From the NCBI RefSeq assembly GCF_008974225.1, contig NZ_BKZR01000007.1, positions 39,161-103,160 of the forward strand: a stretch of 64,000 nt of DNA, given 5' to 3'. The translations under genes and the position numbers were made by a program. The notes under the pieces are model-generated. The model did not search any database. It saw only the letters and a program-made list of their open reading frames with translations, and had not been told where the DNA came from. Source of the stretch: Weizmannia acidilactici (GTDB lineage: Bacteria > Bacillota > Bacilli > Bacillales > Bacillaceae_C). Below, piece after piece: positions 8,810 to 17,117 of the stretch (position 1 is the stretch's first letter; each line of letters begins with the position of its first letter).

Positions 8810-10919
8810 ATGAAATTGCATGAGCATATCGGCAGGCTGCGGGTGATGCTGGGATTTAAAGGGTTTACATCCGTTATCCTGTGTTCTCTGGCCCTTATTA
8901 TGTTCGGTATCTTTTATCCAGACATCAGGCCACAAACATACGATATTAAATTATTTTCGATTGCGAATAATACGATCCGCTCCCCGAAAACAGTTATTGA
9001 TGAAGAGAAGACGAACGAAGAAAAGCAGAAAGCGGCCCGTGAAGTGGCAAAAGCTTACACTTATGAAACTAGCCAGGTGCAAAACCGTGTTTCCCTTATG
9101 AATTCTATCTTTGATGTGGTGGAAGAAGTGAATGGGAAATATGAAAAACAAAAAGAGAGCGGCAAAAGCAGCAACAAATTACAGGAAGAAGAACTGGCAA
9201 AACTAAAAGAAATCCTTACTGAAAATGTTTCAGGCAATGTGGCCGGTTCCATTTTCGACAACAGTTTTCTCGCACTTTTGTCCGCTTCTCCGGATGATTT
9301 GGATGCAGTTAGAAGCGTTGTGGTCAGTAGTGCCGAAGAAGCGCTCGGCAAAAAAATCACAGAAGACGATGTGGCTTATGCCCGGGATGCCGTTGCGGTG
9401 AAAATCAGCAGATCCGCATTGCCAGCAGGAAAACTGCGGCGGCCGAACTCGGAAAGTACGCCATTGTGCCCAATTATGTGTATGATGCAAAGCTGACGGA
9501 AAAAAGAAAAAAGCAAGCGATGGATAGTGTGGAGCCTGTTAAAATTCTTCAGGGGCAGGTCATTGTCCAGGAAGGGCATCTGATCGACCGCGAAACATAC
9601 CGCCAGCTTGAACTGTTCGGCTTATTAAAAAATAGCGGATCGATCAAACCGTATATCGGATTGGCCGTTTTTGTCCTGCTTGCCTGCACCCTTTTGTATT
9701 TATATGTCCGCCATATGCGCGCCCCCGAAGAAACGAAGCAGAACCGGCTTGTCATGGCAGGCATGATTCTTCTGATCGCGCTTGCATTGATGAAGCTGAT
9801 CGGCGCATTGATCCACCTGCAAATTGCCGGGATCGAATATGTTTACCCTGCGGCAATGGCCCCAATGCTTGCCCAGATTCTGCTCAGGGACCGTTCGGCT
9901 TTTTTGCTTGGTGTCCTGCTTGCGGCATGCGCGAGCATTGAATTCCACGGTGAATTAGCCGATATGTTTAATGCCGAGATGGTCGTGTATGCGTTATTGA
10001 GCGGTACTGCCGGCATATTACTTTTGCTGGCGCGGCTTGAGCGGACACGGCTTTTTAAAACTGGGATATCCGTCGCGCTTTTCAATATGCTGGCCGTCTG
10101 TTTTATTTATTTGTTGAATCCCGGGCAAATGGCACAAATGGATTTTTTGTATTCCCTTTTGTTTGCGTTTTTGTCCGGCATTTTGTCTGCGGTCTTGACC
10201 ATGGGGCTGCAGTCGTTTTTTGAAGCGGCGTTCGGCATTTTGTCCCCGATGCGGCTGATTGAATTGTCCAACCCGAACCATCCGCTTTTGAAAAAAATCT
10301 TGATAGAAGCCCCCGGCACGTATCATCATAGTTTGATGGTCGCAAACTTGTCCGAAGCGGCGTGCGAAGCGATCGGGGCAAACGGCCTTTTGGCGCGTGT
10401 CGGAAGCTACTATCATGATATCGGGAAAACGAAGCGCCCGCAATTTTTTATCGAAAACCAGATGAATACCGGCAATCCCCATGACCGACTCGAGCCGGAA
10501 GTAAGCCGGGACATTATTCTTGCCCATACAAAAGACGGGGCGGAAATGCTAAAAAATTATAGGCTGCCGAAAGCTTTGGTGTACATTGCCGAACAGCACC
10601 ACGGGACGACATGTTTAAAATATTTTTACAGCAAGGCGAAAAAGAAAAGCTCGGAGGTAAAAGAAGAAGATTACCGCTATTCCGGCCCGAAGCCGCAGAC
10701 GAAAGAAGCCGCTGTCATCAATATTGCGGACAGCGTTGAAGCGGCCGTCCTACGCCGGAAGAAATTCAAAATTTGGTCCACAGCATTGTGCAGGCCCGCA
10801 TGATGGATGGACAGTTTAATGAATGTGACATTATGATGAAAGAATTGAAGATTGTTAAATGTACGCTTTGCGAAACGCTGAACGGCATTTTCCATTCAAG
10901 GATCCAGTATCCGAAGTAG
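8810..10919 (+). pseudogene. pgpH: pgpH (yqfF), c-di-AMP phosphodiesterase, broken by two frameshifts
   Basis: PgpH is a membrane HD-domain phosphodiesterase that degrades cyclic di-AMP. The parts are all here but in three frames. Frame 1 (8810 to ~9405) holds the N-terminal membrane anchor and the start of the extracellular domain. Frame 2 (~9410 to ~10755) holds the rest of it, seven membrane segments and the HD domain with SYYHDIGKTKRP. Frame 3 (~10756 to 10919) holds the C-terminal tail TPEEIQNLVHSIVQARMMDG onward. The first break is at a short A run and fits one lost base. At the second, VEAAV runs into PTPEE with several expected residues missing, fitting a deletion not divisible by three. 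As read, no full protein can be made; sequencing error could explain the first break better than the second. Confidence 0.85.
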
Positions 10920-11003
10920 TTTCACGGCCGTGGGTGTATCGCGTTTACCATCAATATTTGTTAACATTACAATTGCATAATATAAAGAAAAAGGATGGCT
11001 GAC

Positions 11004-11474
11004 ATGACCTTATCGATTGATTTGATTGATGAAACGAATGAGCTGGCAGAAGAAAATCTGCGGCTCGTTGAAGATTTGTTGAATTATGCGGCTGAACAAG
11101 AAGGGGTTGAGGACGGGACCGAGTTGTCGGTGACCTTCACCGATAACGAGCGGATCCGCGAAATTAACCGCGAGTACCGTGATAAAGACCAGCCAACTGA
11201 TGTCATTTCTTTTGCGCTTGAAGAGTCCGGGGAAGGGGAGATCGAAATTATTGGTGAGGGATTGCCGCGTGTGCTCGGGGATATTATCATTTCCGTGCCG
11301 CGCGCAAGGGAGCAGGCCAGGGAATACGGGCACTCGTTTTTAAGGGAGCTGGGCTTTTTGTCCGTTCACGGGTTTCTCCATCTGCTCGGTTACGACCATA
11401 TGACAAAAGAAGATGAAGCGGAAATGTTCGGCCGCCAGAAAGAGATTTTAGACGGATATGGGCTCAAAAGGTAA
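11004..11474 (+). CDS. ybeY: rRNA maturation endonuclease YbeY
   Basis: A zinc metalloprotein needed for 16S rRNA 3'-end maturation and ribosome quality control. The 156-residue protein has the zinc-binding motif HGFLHLLGYDH near the C-terminus and the conserved DKDQPTDVISFAL segment. ATG at 11004 has AAAAAGG about 8 bp upstream; the ATG at 10995 is too close to that site. Its 3' end overlaps dgkA by 17 bp. Confidence 0.95.
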   Translation: MTLSIDLIDETNELAEENLRLVEDLLNYAAEQEGVEDGTELSVTFTDNERIREINREYRDKDQPTDVISFALEESGEGEIEIIGEGLPRVLGDIIISVPRAREQAREYGHSFLRELGFLSVHGFLHLLGYDHMTKEDEAEMFGRQKEILDGYGLKR

Positions 11475-11850
11475 AAATATCCCGAAATACCGTACCCCTT
11501 TCCGGCCGGCTTTGGAAGGAGTGTGGCAGACGATCAGGCGGGAACGGAATTTCCGGTTTCATCTTTTTGCGGCTTTTTGCGCCGTTTTGCTCGGTTTCTT
11601 TTTCTCCCTTTCCAAAGCCGAATGGATTGCAGTGCTTTTTTCAATCTTCGGCGTATTTTCGATGGAACTGATGAATACGGCAGTTGAGCGGACGGTAGAT
11701 TTGGCGGATGGCCGGTACCATCCGCTTGCCAAGCAGGCAAAGGATGCGGCAGCGGCAGCGGTGCTGATGGCTGCGGTGCTCGCCGCCATCATCGGCTGCA
11801 TCGTATTTCTTCCGAAACTGCTTCACTTATTCGAAGGAGCGGCTTTTTGA
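11458..11850 (+). CDS. dgkA: Diacylglycerol/undecaprenol kinase DgkA
   Basis: A small integral membrane kinase. In Gram-positive bacteria this family phosphorylates undecaprenol for the cell-wall lipid carrier cycle. The 130-residue protein shows three membrane segments and the family signature MELMNTAVERTVDL (near base 11660), with a basic N-terminus RERNFRFHLF. It overlaps ybeY and precedes cdd, the order found in B. subtilis. Confidence 0.93.
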   Translation: MGSKGKNIPKYRTPFRPALEGVWQTIRRERNFRFHLFAAFCAVLLGFFFSLSKAEWIAVLFSIFGVFSMELMNTAVERTVDLADGRYHPLAKQAKDAAAAAVLMAAVLAAIIGCIVFLPKLLHLFEGAAF

Positions 11851-12200
11851 TGCGGCTTCTTTTTTTATGAAGAACCGAAATGATCAGCGCGAAATCCGCC
11901 CGCTTTCCGCCCGCGCCGAGCCTCCTCGCACGGTTCCGTACTGCGGGGTCTCGCCTGGCCCGTCTTTTCCCGCAGGAGTCCCGCAAATTTCGCACTGATC
12001 CGCATGATCCTGTAAATAGCCCTTTAAACCTTCCTGTGGTCGGCGCGGTTTGAAACACGTCTTTCTTTACGATAAAATAAGATTAAACCAGCCATACATC
12101 GACAAAATTTTAACGAAACTTAAAATATTCAAAAATAATGAAAAATACATTTTAACTTTGAGGCAAACTTGTAGTAAAATACAATTAAAGGGGAAAACAT
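11851..12200. other. 350-bp intergenic stretch between dgkA and cdd
   Basis: The first half is occupied by a GC-rich palindromic element (annotated separately). From about 12060 the DNA becomes very AT-rich, with A-tracts, and probably carries the cdd promoter. I could not settle on one: TTGAGG-16-TACAAT at 12158-12185 would start transcription inside the cdd ribosome binding site. Confidence 0.4.
11880..12003. repeat. Imperfect palindromic intergenic element (~124 bp)
   Basis: The ends are near-perfect inverted repeats: ATGATCAGCGCGAAAT at 11880 and ATTTCGCACTGATCCGCAT at the right. Between them are GC-rich blocks that read on the minus strand as GCGGGACTCCTGCGGGAAAAG, GACCCCGCAG, CGAGGAGGCTCG and GCGGAAAGCG. 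I recall this block order as a dispersed intergenic repeat in many Bacillaceae genomes. It has no open frame and could fold as RNA or act as a terminator. Confidence 0.55.
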
Positions 12201-12599
12201 ATGAAGATCAAACAGTTAATCGAAGAAGCGAAGTCAGCACGAAACAAAGCATATGTTCCGTACTCCAAATTTCCGGTGGGCGCCGCCCTGCTTGCAAAAG
12301 ACGGAAGGATGTTCCACGGCTGCAATATTGAAAATGCGGCGTACTCGGTCGGCAATTGCGCGGAACGGACGGCCATTTTTAAAGCTTATTCTGAAGGCGT
12401 CAAGGATTTTACCGCCCTGGCTGTTATTGCGGATACAGACCGGCCATGCTCCCCGTGCGGCGCGTGCAGGCAGGTCATCTCGGAGCTTTGCCCGAAAGAC
12501 ATGAAAATTGTACTGGCCAATTTAAAGGGTGATATTATGGAAACAACGGTTGAAGCGCTGTTGCCGGGCGCTTTCTCAGCGGAGGATTTGCATGGATAA
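12201..12599 (+). CDS. cdd: Cytidine deaminase
   Basis: Deaminates cytidine and deoxycytidine to the uridine forms in pyrimidine salvage. The 132-residue protein is of the small homotetrameric type. Zinc ligands Cys53, Cys86 and Cys89 (in VGNCAERTA and SPCGACRQ) and catalytic Glu55 are all present. The start follows AAAGGGG. The 3' end overlaps era by 8 bp, so era translation is likely coupled. Confidence 0.97.
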   Translation: MKIKQLIEEAKSARNKAYVPYSKFPVGAALLAKDGRMFHGCNIENAAYSVGNCAERTAIFKAYSEGVKDFTALAVIADTDRPCSPCGACRQVISELCPKDMKIVLANLKGDIMETTVEALLPGAFSAEDLHG

Positions 12600-13500
12600 T
12601 TCAGCATATAAATCAGGTTTTATCTCGATTATCGGGCGCCCGAATGTCGGGAAGTCCACATTTTTGAATCATGTCATTGGGCAAAAAATCGCCATTATGA
12701 GCGATAAGCCGCAGACGACAAGGAATAAAGTCCAGGGCGTCTATACAACGGATGAAGCGCAGATGATTTTTATCGATACGCCCGGGATCCATAAGCCGAA
12801 GCATAAGCTCGGCGATTTCATGATGAAAGTGGCAACGAACACGCTGAAAGAAGTCGACCTCATTTTATTTATGGTCAATGCCGAAGAAAAACTCGGCCGC
12901 GGCGATGAATATATTATTGAAATGTTAAAAAACATTCGTACGCCCGTATTTTTGGTCATTAATAAAATTGATCTCGTCCATTCGGATGACCTGCTCGGGA
13001 TCATTGGACAGTATAAGGATTTGTATCCATTCCGGGAAGTTGTCCCCATTTCCGCGCTTGCCGGAAACAATATTGACCGGCTGCTTGAAACCATCCAGAA
13101 GTATTTGCCGGAAGGGCCGCAGTATTATCCTGCCGACCAGGTGACGGACCACCCTGAACGTTTTATCATTTCGGAACTGATCCGCGAAAAAGTGCTTCAT
13201 CTGACAAGAGAAGAAGTTCCCCATTCCATCGCGGTAGTCATCGATAAGATTGAGAGGATGGAAAATCGGGATGTCATCCGCGTCATGGCCACCATTGTGG
13301 TGGAAAGGCCGTCGCAAAAAGGGATTGTGATTGGCAAACAAGGCGCCATGTTAAAGGAAATCGGAAAAAGGGCAAGGGGGGATATCGAAAATTTGCTTGG
13401 ATCAAAGGTCTATTTGGAATTGTGGGTGAAAGTGCAGAAAGACTGGCGCAATAAAATCAGCCAGCTTCGCGATTTTGGCTTCAGGGAAGACGAATATTAA
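12592..13500 (+). CDS. era: GTPase Era
   Basis: An essential GTPase that binds 16S rRNA and assists 30S assembly. The 302-residue protein has an N-terminal GTPase domain with G1 GRPNVGKS, G3 DTPGIH and G4 NKID, and a C-terminal KH domain with GIVIGKQGAMLKEIG. ATG at 12592 follows GGAGG 7 bp upstream, inside the end of cdd. It sits between cdd and yqzL-recO, as in B. subtilis. Confidence 0.97.
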   Translation: MDNSAYKSGFISIIGRPNVGKSTFLNHVIGQKIAIMSDKPQTTRNKVQGVYTTDEAQMIFIDTPGIHKPKHKLGDFMMKVATNTLKEVDLILFMVNAEEKLGRGDEYIIEMLKNIRTPVFLVINKIDLVHSDDLLGIIGQYKDLYPFREVVPISALAGNNIDRLLETIQKYLPEGPQYYPADQVTDHPERFIISELIREKVLHLTREEVPHSIAVVIDKIERMENRDVIRVMATIVVERPSQKGIVIGKQGAMLKEIGKRARGDIENLLGSKVYLELWVKVQKDWRNKISQLRDFGFREDEY

Positions 13501-13625
13501 CCCAGAGATGAATTCACGCGCCAATTGACAATTTTTACGCCGAATGTTTGCATCTGCTCTGGTGAAGCTATGAGTGAAGGCTTTTAAAAATTCATGACCC
13601 TCACAACATGAAAGGCGTGGTGAAG

Positions 13626-13769
13626 ATGTTGGAATTTACCTGGAAAGTCTTTGCGGATACCGGCAATATTGATACGTACCTGCTTTTTAAAGAACTGGAA
13701 AGGGATCGGCAAAAAGAACGGCAGGAACCCGAAGAAGATCCGGCTGAAGCGGATTTTCCGGTAACATGA
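13626..13769 (+). CDS. yqzL: YqzL family small protein
   Basis: A 47-residue protein beginning MLEFTWKVFADTGNIDTYLL, which matches the YqzL family found between era and recO in Bacillus. The C-terminal half is charged and rich in Glu and Arg. A GGTGAAG site is close upstream. No function is known. The position between era and recO supports the call. Confidence 0.85.
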   Translation: MLEFTWKVFADTGNIDTYLLFKELERDRQKERQEPEEDPAEADFPVT

Positions 13770-13819
13770 CCCGCCGGCAGGCCGGGCCGGCCGCTTTTTA
13801 AAAGCAAGAGGTGGGAAGG

Positions 13820-14587
13820 TTGTTCGAAAAATGTGAAGGGATCGTCATTAAAAATACGGATTATGGCGAATCCAATAAAATATTGCATATTTATACGCGG
13901 GAATTTGGGAAACTGAGTGTAATGGCACGCGGTGCAAAAAAACCGAACAGCCGCTTGGCCGCGGTTTCCCAAATCTTTACATACGGAAACTTTCTTTTCC
14001 AGCCGTCGCGGGGTCTCGGCACACTCCAACAGGGCGAAATTGTTTCTTCCATGCGCTATATCCGCGAAGATATTTTTAAAACGGCATATGCCGTATATGT
14101 GATTGAACTTTTGGATAAGGCGGTGGAAGACAAAAAAAAGAACCCTTTTTTGTTTGAACTGCTGCTGCGCACGCTTGAATATATCGATGAAGGCTATGAT
14201 ACGGAAATCATCACCAACATTTTTGAAATGAAAATGCTGAATGTGCTCGGGCTGTACCCGTCCATGGACAAGTGCGCGGTATGCGGAAGCCGGGCAGGGG
14301 CCTTTGCATTTTCCATCCGGGAAAACGGACTTCTTTGCGACCGCTGTTTTGGCCGCGACCCGTACCGGCTTCCGTTGTCCCAGCCCTCCATCAGGCTGCT
14401 CCGGATTTTTTATTTTCTGGATATCAACCGGCTAGGCACCATTTCCGTAAAAGAATCGACAAAAAAAGAATTAAGGCAGGCCATTTCCATGTACTATGAT
14501 GAATATTCTGGCCTGCATTTGAAATCGAAACGTTTTCTCAGCCAAATGGAAGAGCTAAAAAAAGGCCTGAAACCGGATGAAGGATAA
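13820..14587 (+). CDS. recO: DNA repair protein RecO
   Basis: Helps load RecA onto SSB-coated single-stranded DNA in the RecFOR pathway. The 255-residue protein has an N-terminal OB-fold region (KCEGIVIKNTDYGESNKIL), the conserved VMARGAKKPNSRLAAVSQ segment, and four cysteines in CAVCGS and CDRCFG that form a zinc site. TTG at 13820 matches the family N-terminus and follows AGAGGTGGG; GTG at 13811 is the alternative. Confidence 0.94.
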   Translation: MFEKCEGIVIKNTDYGESNKILHIYTREFGKLSVMARGAKKPNSRLAAVSQIFTYGNFLFQPSRGLGTLQQGEIVSSMRYIREDIFKTAYAVYVIELLDKAVEDKKKNPFLFELLLRTLEYIDEGYDTEIITNIFEMKMLNVLGLYPSMDKCAVCGSRAGAFAFSIRENGLLCDRCFGRDPYRLPLSQPSIRLLRIFYFLDINRLGTISVKESTKKELRQAISMYYDEYSGLHLKSKRFLSQMEELKKGLKPDEG

Positions 14588-14686
14588 TCTGTTATTCAGT
14601 ATATGCATATTGTGCCTACAATATAAATAAAGATTTGAAGCTTTTATGTGCAACACACGGCATTTGAAGACAGAATGGCAGCATTG

Positions 14687-14695
14687 TGCTATACT
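14687..14695 (+). promoter_or_regulatory. Extended -10 promoter of ccpN
   Basis: TGCTATACT at 14687-14695 is an extended -10 element about 32 bp before the GTG start of ccpN. A TTGAAG at 14664 is a possible but badly spaced -35. Confidence 0.5.
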
Positions 14696-14726
14696 ATGTT
14701 TTCATATGGTTGCGTTTAATAAGGCG

Positions 14727-15359
14727 GTGATTACGATCGAATTAACAAAAAGGCAGGAACAAATATTGGAAATTGTCAAAACGAGCGGCCCGATCACAGG
14801 GGAGCATATTGCAGAAAAGCTGAATTTGACGAGGGCAACGCTGCGGCCGGATCTCGCCATTTTAACGATGGCGGGCTATTTGGATGCGCGCCCGCGTGTA
14901 GGGTATTTTTATACCGGAAAAACAAGCACGCAGCTGCTCACGGAAAATTTGAAAAATATTTATGTGAAAGATTACCAGTCTTTGCCGGTCGTTGTAAATG
15001 AGAATGTATCTGTGTACGATGCGATCGTAACGGTTTTTCTCGAAGACGTCGGCACGCTTTATGTCGTCGACAATGAAGCCCATCTTGTCGGCGTTTTGTC
15101 GCGGAAAGACTTATTGCGGGCCAGCCTCGGAAATAAGGAATTAACCTCGCTTCCCGTACATATCATTATGACAAGAATGCCAAACATCACTTACTGTAAA
15201 AAGGACGATCTGCTGATTGATGTGGCGAAAAAACTGATCGAAAAGCAAATTGATTCAATGCCAATCGTAAAAGAAACAGAAAAAGGCCTTGAAGTGGTAG
15301 GCCGGATTACAAAAACCAATATTACAAAAGCATTTGTAGAACTCGCGGACGGCGATTGA
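14727..15359 (+). CDS. ccpN: Catabolite repressor of gluconeogenesis CcpN
   Basis: A DNA-binding repressor of gluconeogenic genes (gapB, pckA) in B. subtilis. The 210-residue protein has an N-terminal winged helix (PITGEHIAEKLNLTRATLRP) and two CBS domains that sense adenine nucleotides, with VPVHIIMTRMPNITY-type linker sequence. GTG at 14727 aligns with the known N-terminus; an in-frame ATG at 14706 would leave almost no leader after the promoter. It is followed after 17 bp by yqfL, its functional partner. Confidence 0.92.
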   Translation: MITIELTKRQEQILEIVKTSGPITGEHIAEKLNLTRATLRPDLAILTMAGYLDARPRVGYFYTGKTSTQLLTENLKNIYVKDYQSLPVVVNENVSVYDAIVTVFLEDVGTLYVVDNEAHLVGVLSRKDLLRASLGNKELTSLPVHIIMTRMPNITYCKKDDLLIDVAKKLIEKQIDSMPIVKETEKGLEVVGRITKTNITKAFVELADGD

Positions 15360-15376
15360 AAAGGATGTGGTGATCT

Positions 15377-16180
15377 TTGGTAAAACCTCATATTTATATC
15401 GTTTCCGACTCGGTCGGGGAGACGGCGGAACTGGTGACAAAAGCGGCGATCAGCCAATTTGAAAAGAATGATGCGGAACTGAAACGCTTTCCTTATGTGG
15501 AAGACACCGTACATATCGATGAAGTCGTTTCGCTCGCCTCCTTGAATTATGGAATGATTGTTTATACGCTTGTAAAGCCGGAAATGAGAAAATATATGGA
15601 TGAAGAAGCAAAAAAACACGGAATTGCGGCAGTTGATTTAATGGGGCCGCTGATGGACGAGCTGCTCCATCTTTATGAATGCAAGCCCCTTTATGAACCA
15701 GGGCTCGTGAGAAAACTCGATGAAGCCTATTTTAAAAAGGTGGAGGCCGTCGAATTTGCCGTAAAATATGATGACGGCCGGGATCCTCGCGGCATTGTGC
15801 GGGCGGATATCGTATTGATCGGCGTGTCGCGCACATCGAAAACTCCTCTGTCGCAATATTTGGCGCACCACTGTTATAAAGTTGCGAATGTGCCGATTGT
15901 GCCGGAAGTGGATCCCCCTGAAGAGCTTTTCCGGGTGCCGGCTGAAAAATGCTTCGGCTTGAAAATTGATCCGGACACGTTAAACCATATCCGGAAAGAG
16001 CGGCTGAAAACGCTCGGGCTCCAAGGCACGGCAAGCTATGCGACAATTGAAAGGATTAAATATGAATTGGAATATTTCAATAAAGTCGCGGAACGGCTCG
16101 GGTGCAAAGTGATTGATGTGACGAGCAAAGCCGTTGAAGAAACAGCAAATATCATTATGAATGAAATGAGAAAATGGTGA
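15377..16180 (+). CDS. yqfL: Pyruvate, phosphate dikinase regulatory protein family (YqfL)
   Basis: Belongs to the PPDK/PEP-synthase regulatory proteins, ADP-dependent kinases/phosphotransferases. In B. subtilis YqfL modulates CcpN activity, and the ccpN-yqfL order is kept here. The 267-residue protein has the family's P-loop-like motif GVSRTSKTPLSQYLA (near base 15820) and the N-terminal IYIVSDSVGETAE. The start is TTG at 15377. Whether this host also has a PPDK or PEP synthase target cannot be seen from the window. Confidence 0.93.
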   Translation: MVKPHIYIVSDSVGETAELVTKAAISQFEKNDAELKRFPYVEDTVHIDEVVSLASLNYGMIVYTLVKPEMRKYMDEEAKKHGIAAVDLMGPLMDELLHLYECKPLYEPGLVRKLDEAYFKKVEAVEFAVKYDDGRDPRGIVRADIVLIGVSRTSKTPLSQYLAHHCYKVANVPIVPEVDPPEELFRVPAEKCFGLKIDPDTLNHIRKERLKTLGLQGTASYATIERIKYELEYFNKVAERLGCKVIDVTSKAVEETANIIMNEMRKW

Positions 16181-16330
16181 AAAAGGCAGTTACATGATGG
16201 CTGCATAAAAATGGGGAGTGCAAATGCTGGTTCAGCCCCTAATACGGGCAGGGCGGATCAGCAGGGGCCTCCGTCCGAAAAAGCGAACTGCGGCACGCAA
16301 TGATATTTAAAGAAGAGATTGTGGGAAAAC

Positions 16331-16383
16331 GGGCGGAAACCGGCCTTTTGAAATTGGCCGTTGTTTCTCCCCGCTTTTTTTCG
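16331..16383 (+). terminator. Terminator after yqfL
   Basis: A stem GAAACCGGCC with GGCCG(TT)GTTTC around a short loop, flanked by GCGG/CCGC and followed by seven T residues (ends at 16383). It lies 150 bp after the yqfL stop. Confidence 0.75.
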
Positions 16384-16640
16384 TTGCATTGCAGAAAACC
16401 AGGCATATTTCTTTCCTTTTTTCAGTATTTATATATAGTCAAAATGAAGCAAGTATACTATAATAAAAAATTGTGATAAAAATGTATTTAAATGAGGTTT
16501 AGAGTGGGCGGTAAAGGAATAAACTATTTATTAGCAAATGTCAAGCCCAATTTTGAAAAAAATTATGGGAAGAAACGCAAATAAAGCAGGATTCTGTGGA
16601 GTGATGTAGAATATTTAGGATAAAAGGCGCTACCGTACTT
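16384..16640. other. AT-rich region upstream of yqxD-dnaG-rpoD
   Basis: No gene is seen. The segment around 16455-16470 (AAGTATACTATAATAAAA) holds good -10 candidates but no clear -35. In B. subtilis the sigA operon is driven from promoters at this position. The frame of the next gene is open back to 16605, but without a standard start codon. Confidence 0.4.
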
Positions 16641-17117
16641 GTGGATGCCGATGCCTGTCCGGTAAAGGGGGAAATTGTTTCTGTTGCCCGGGAATACGGG
16701 GCGGCTGTTGTTTTTGTTGCTTCGTACAAAAACCGGATGGCAGATCCTGAGGAAGGCCATTGGGTGTACGTCGACCCGCACCGGGAATCAGCCGACATTT
16801 ATATCGCAAACCATGCGGAAACCGGCGATATTGTCGTTACGCAGGATATCGGCCTGGCGAGCCTCGTTTTGCCGAAAGGGGCATCTGCGCTGACGCCGAG
16901 GGGCACGATTTACACGGAAAGCTCGATCGGCCCGGCGCTTGATCTCCGCTATCTGGCGGCAAAAGAAAGGAGTCGGGGCAGGTACGGAAAGGGTACGAAA
17001 CGCTTTACAGCCGAAGACCGGGAACATTTTGCCCGTGCCCTGGCTGAAATGCTTTCAAAAATGGAGCAGAAGGGATGTTTTCGTGGCAGGAATAATTCCG
17101 AACGAGAAAATCAATGA
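16641..17117 (+). CDS. yqxD: YaiI/YqxD family protein (UPF0178/DUF188)
   Basis: A 158-residue PIN-like fold protein of unknown function. It has the signature VDADACPVK at its start, VASYKNRMADP, DIVVTQDIGLASLVLPKG and the GKGTKRFT segment near the end. Relatives have four to six residues before VDADACP. Here the frame continues upstream (KGATVL) but offers only ATA or other non-standard codons, so GTG at 16641 is the conservative start. It overlaps dnaG by 35 bp. Confidence 0.88.
   Translation: MDADACPVKGEIVSVAREYGAAVVFVASYKNRMADPEEGHWVYVDPHRESADIYIANHAETGDIVVTQDIGLASLVLPKGASALTPRGTIYTESSIGPALDLRYLAAKERSRGRYGKGTKRFTAEDREHFARALAEMLSKMEQKGCFRGRNNSERENQ

Noticed and set aside
11840..11870. GCGGCTTTTTGATGCGGCTTCTTTTTTT as a terminator after dgkA
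   Set aside because: The two GCGGCT blocks are direct, not inverted, repeats, so no hairpin forms.
12158..12185. TTGAGG-16-TACAAT as the cdd promoter
   Set aside because: Transcription would start within the AAAGGGG ribosome binding site of cdd.
16299..16480. A ~60-codon frame starting ATGATATTTAAAGAAG
   Set aside because: It runs through the yqfL terminator hairpin, has no clear ribosome binding site and resembles no family.
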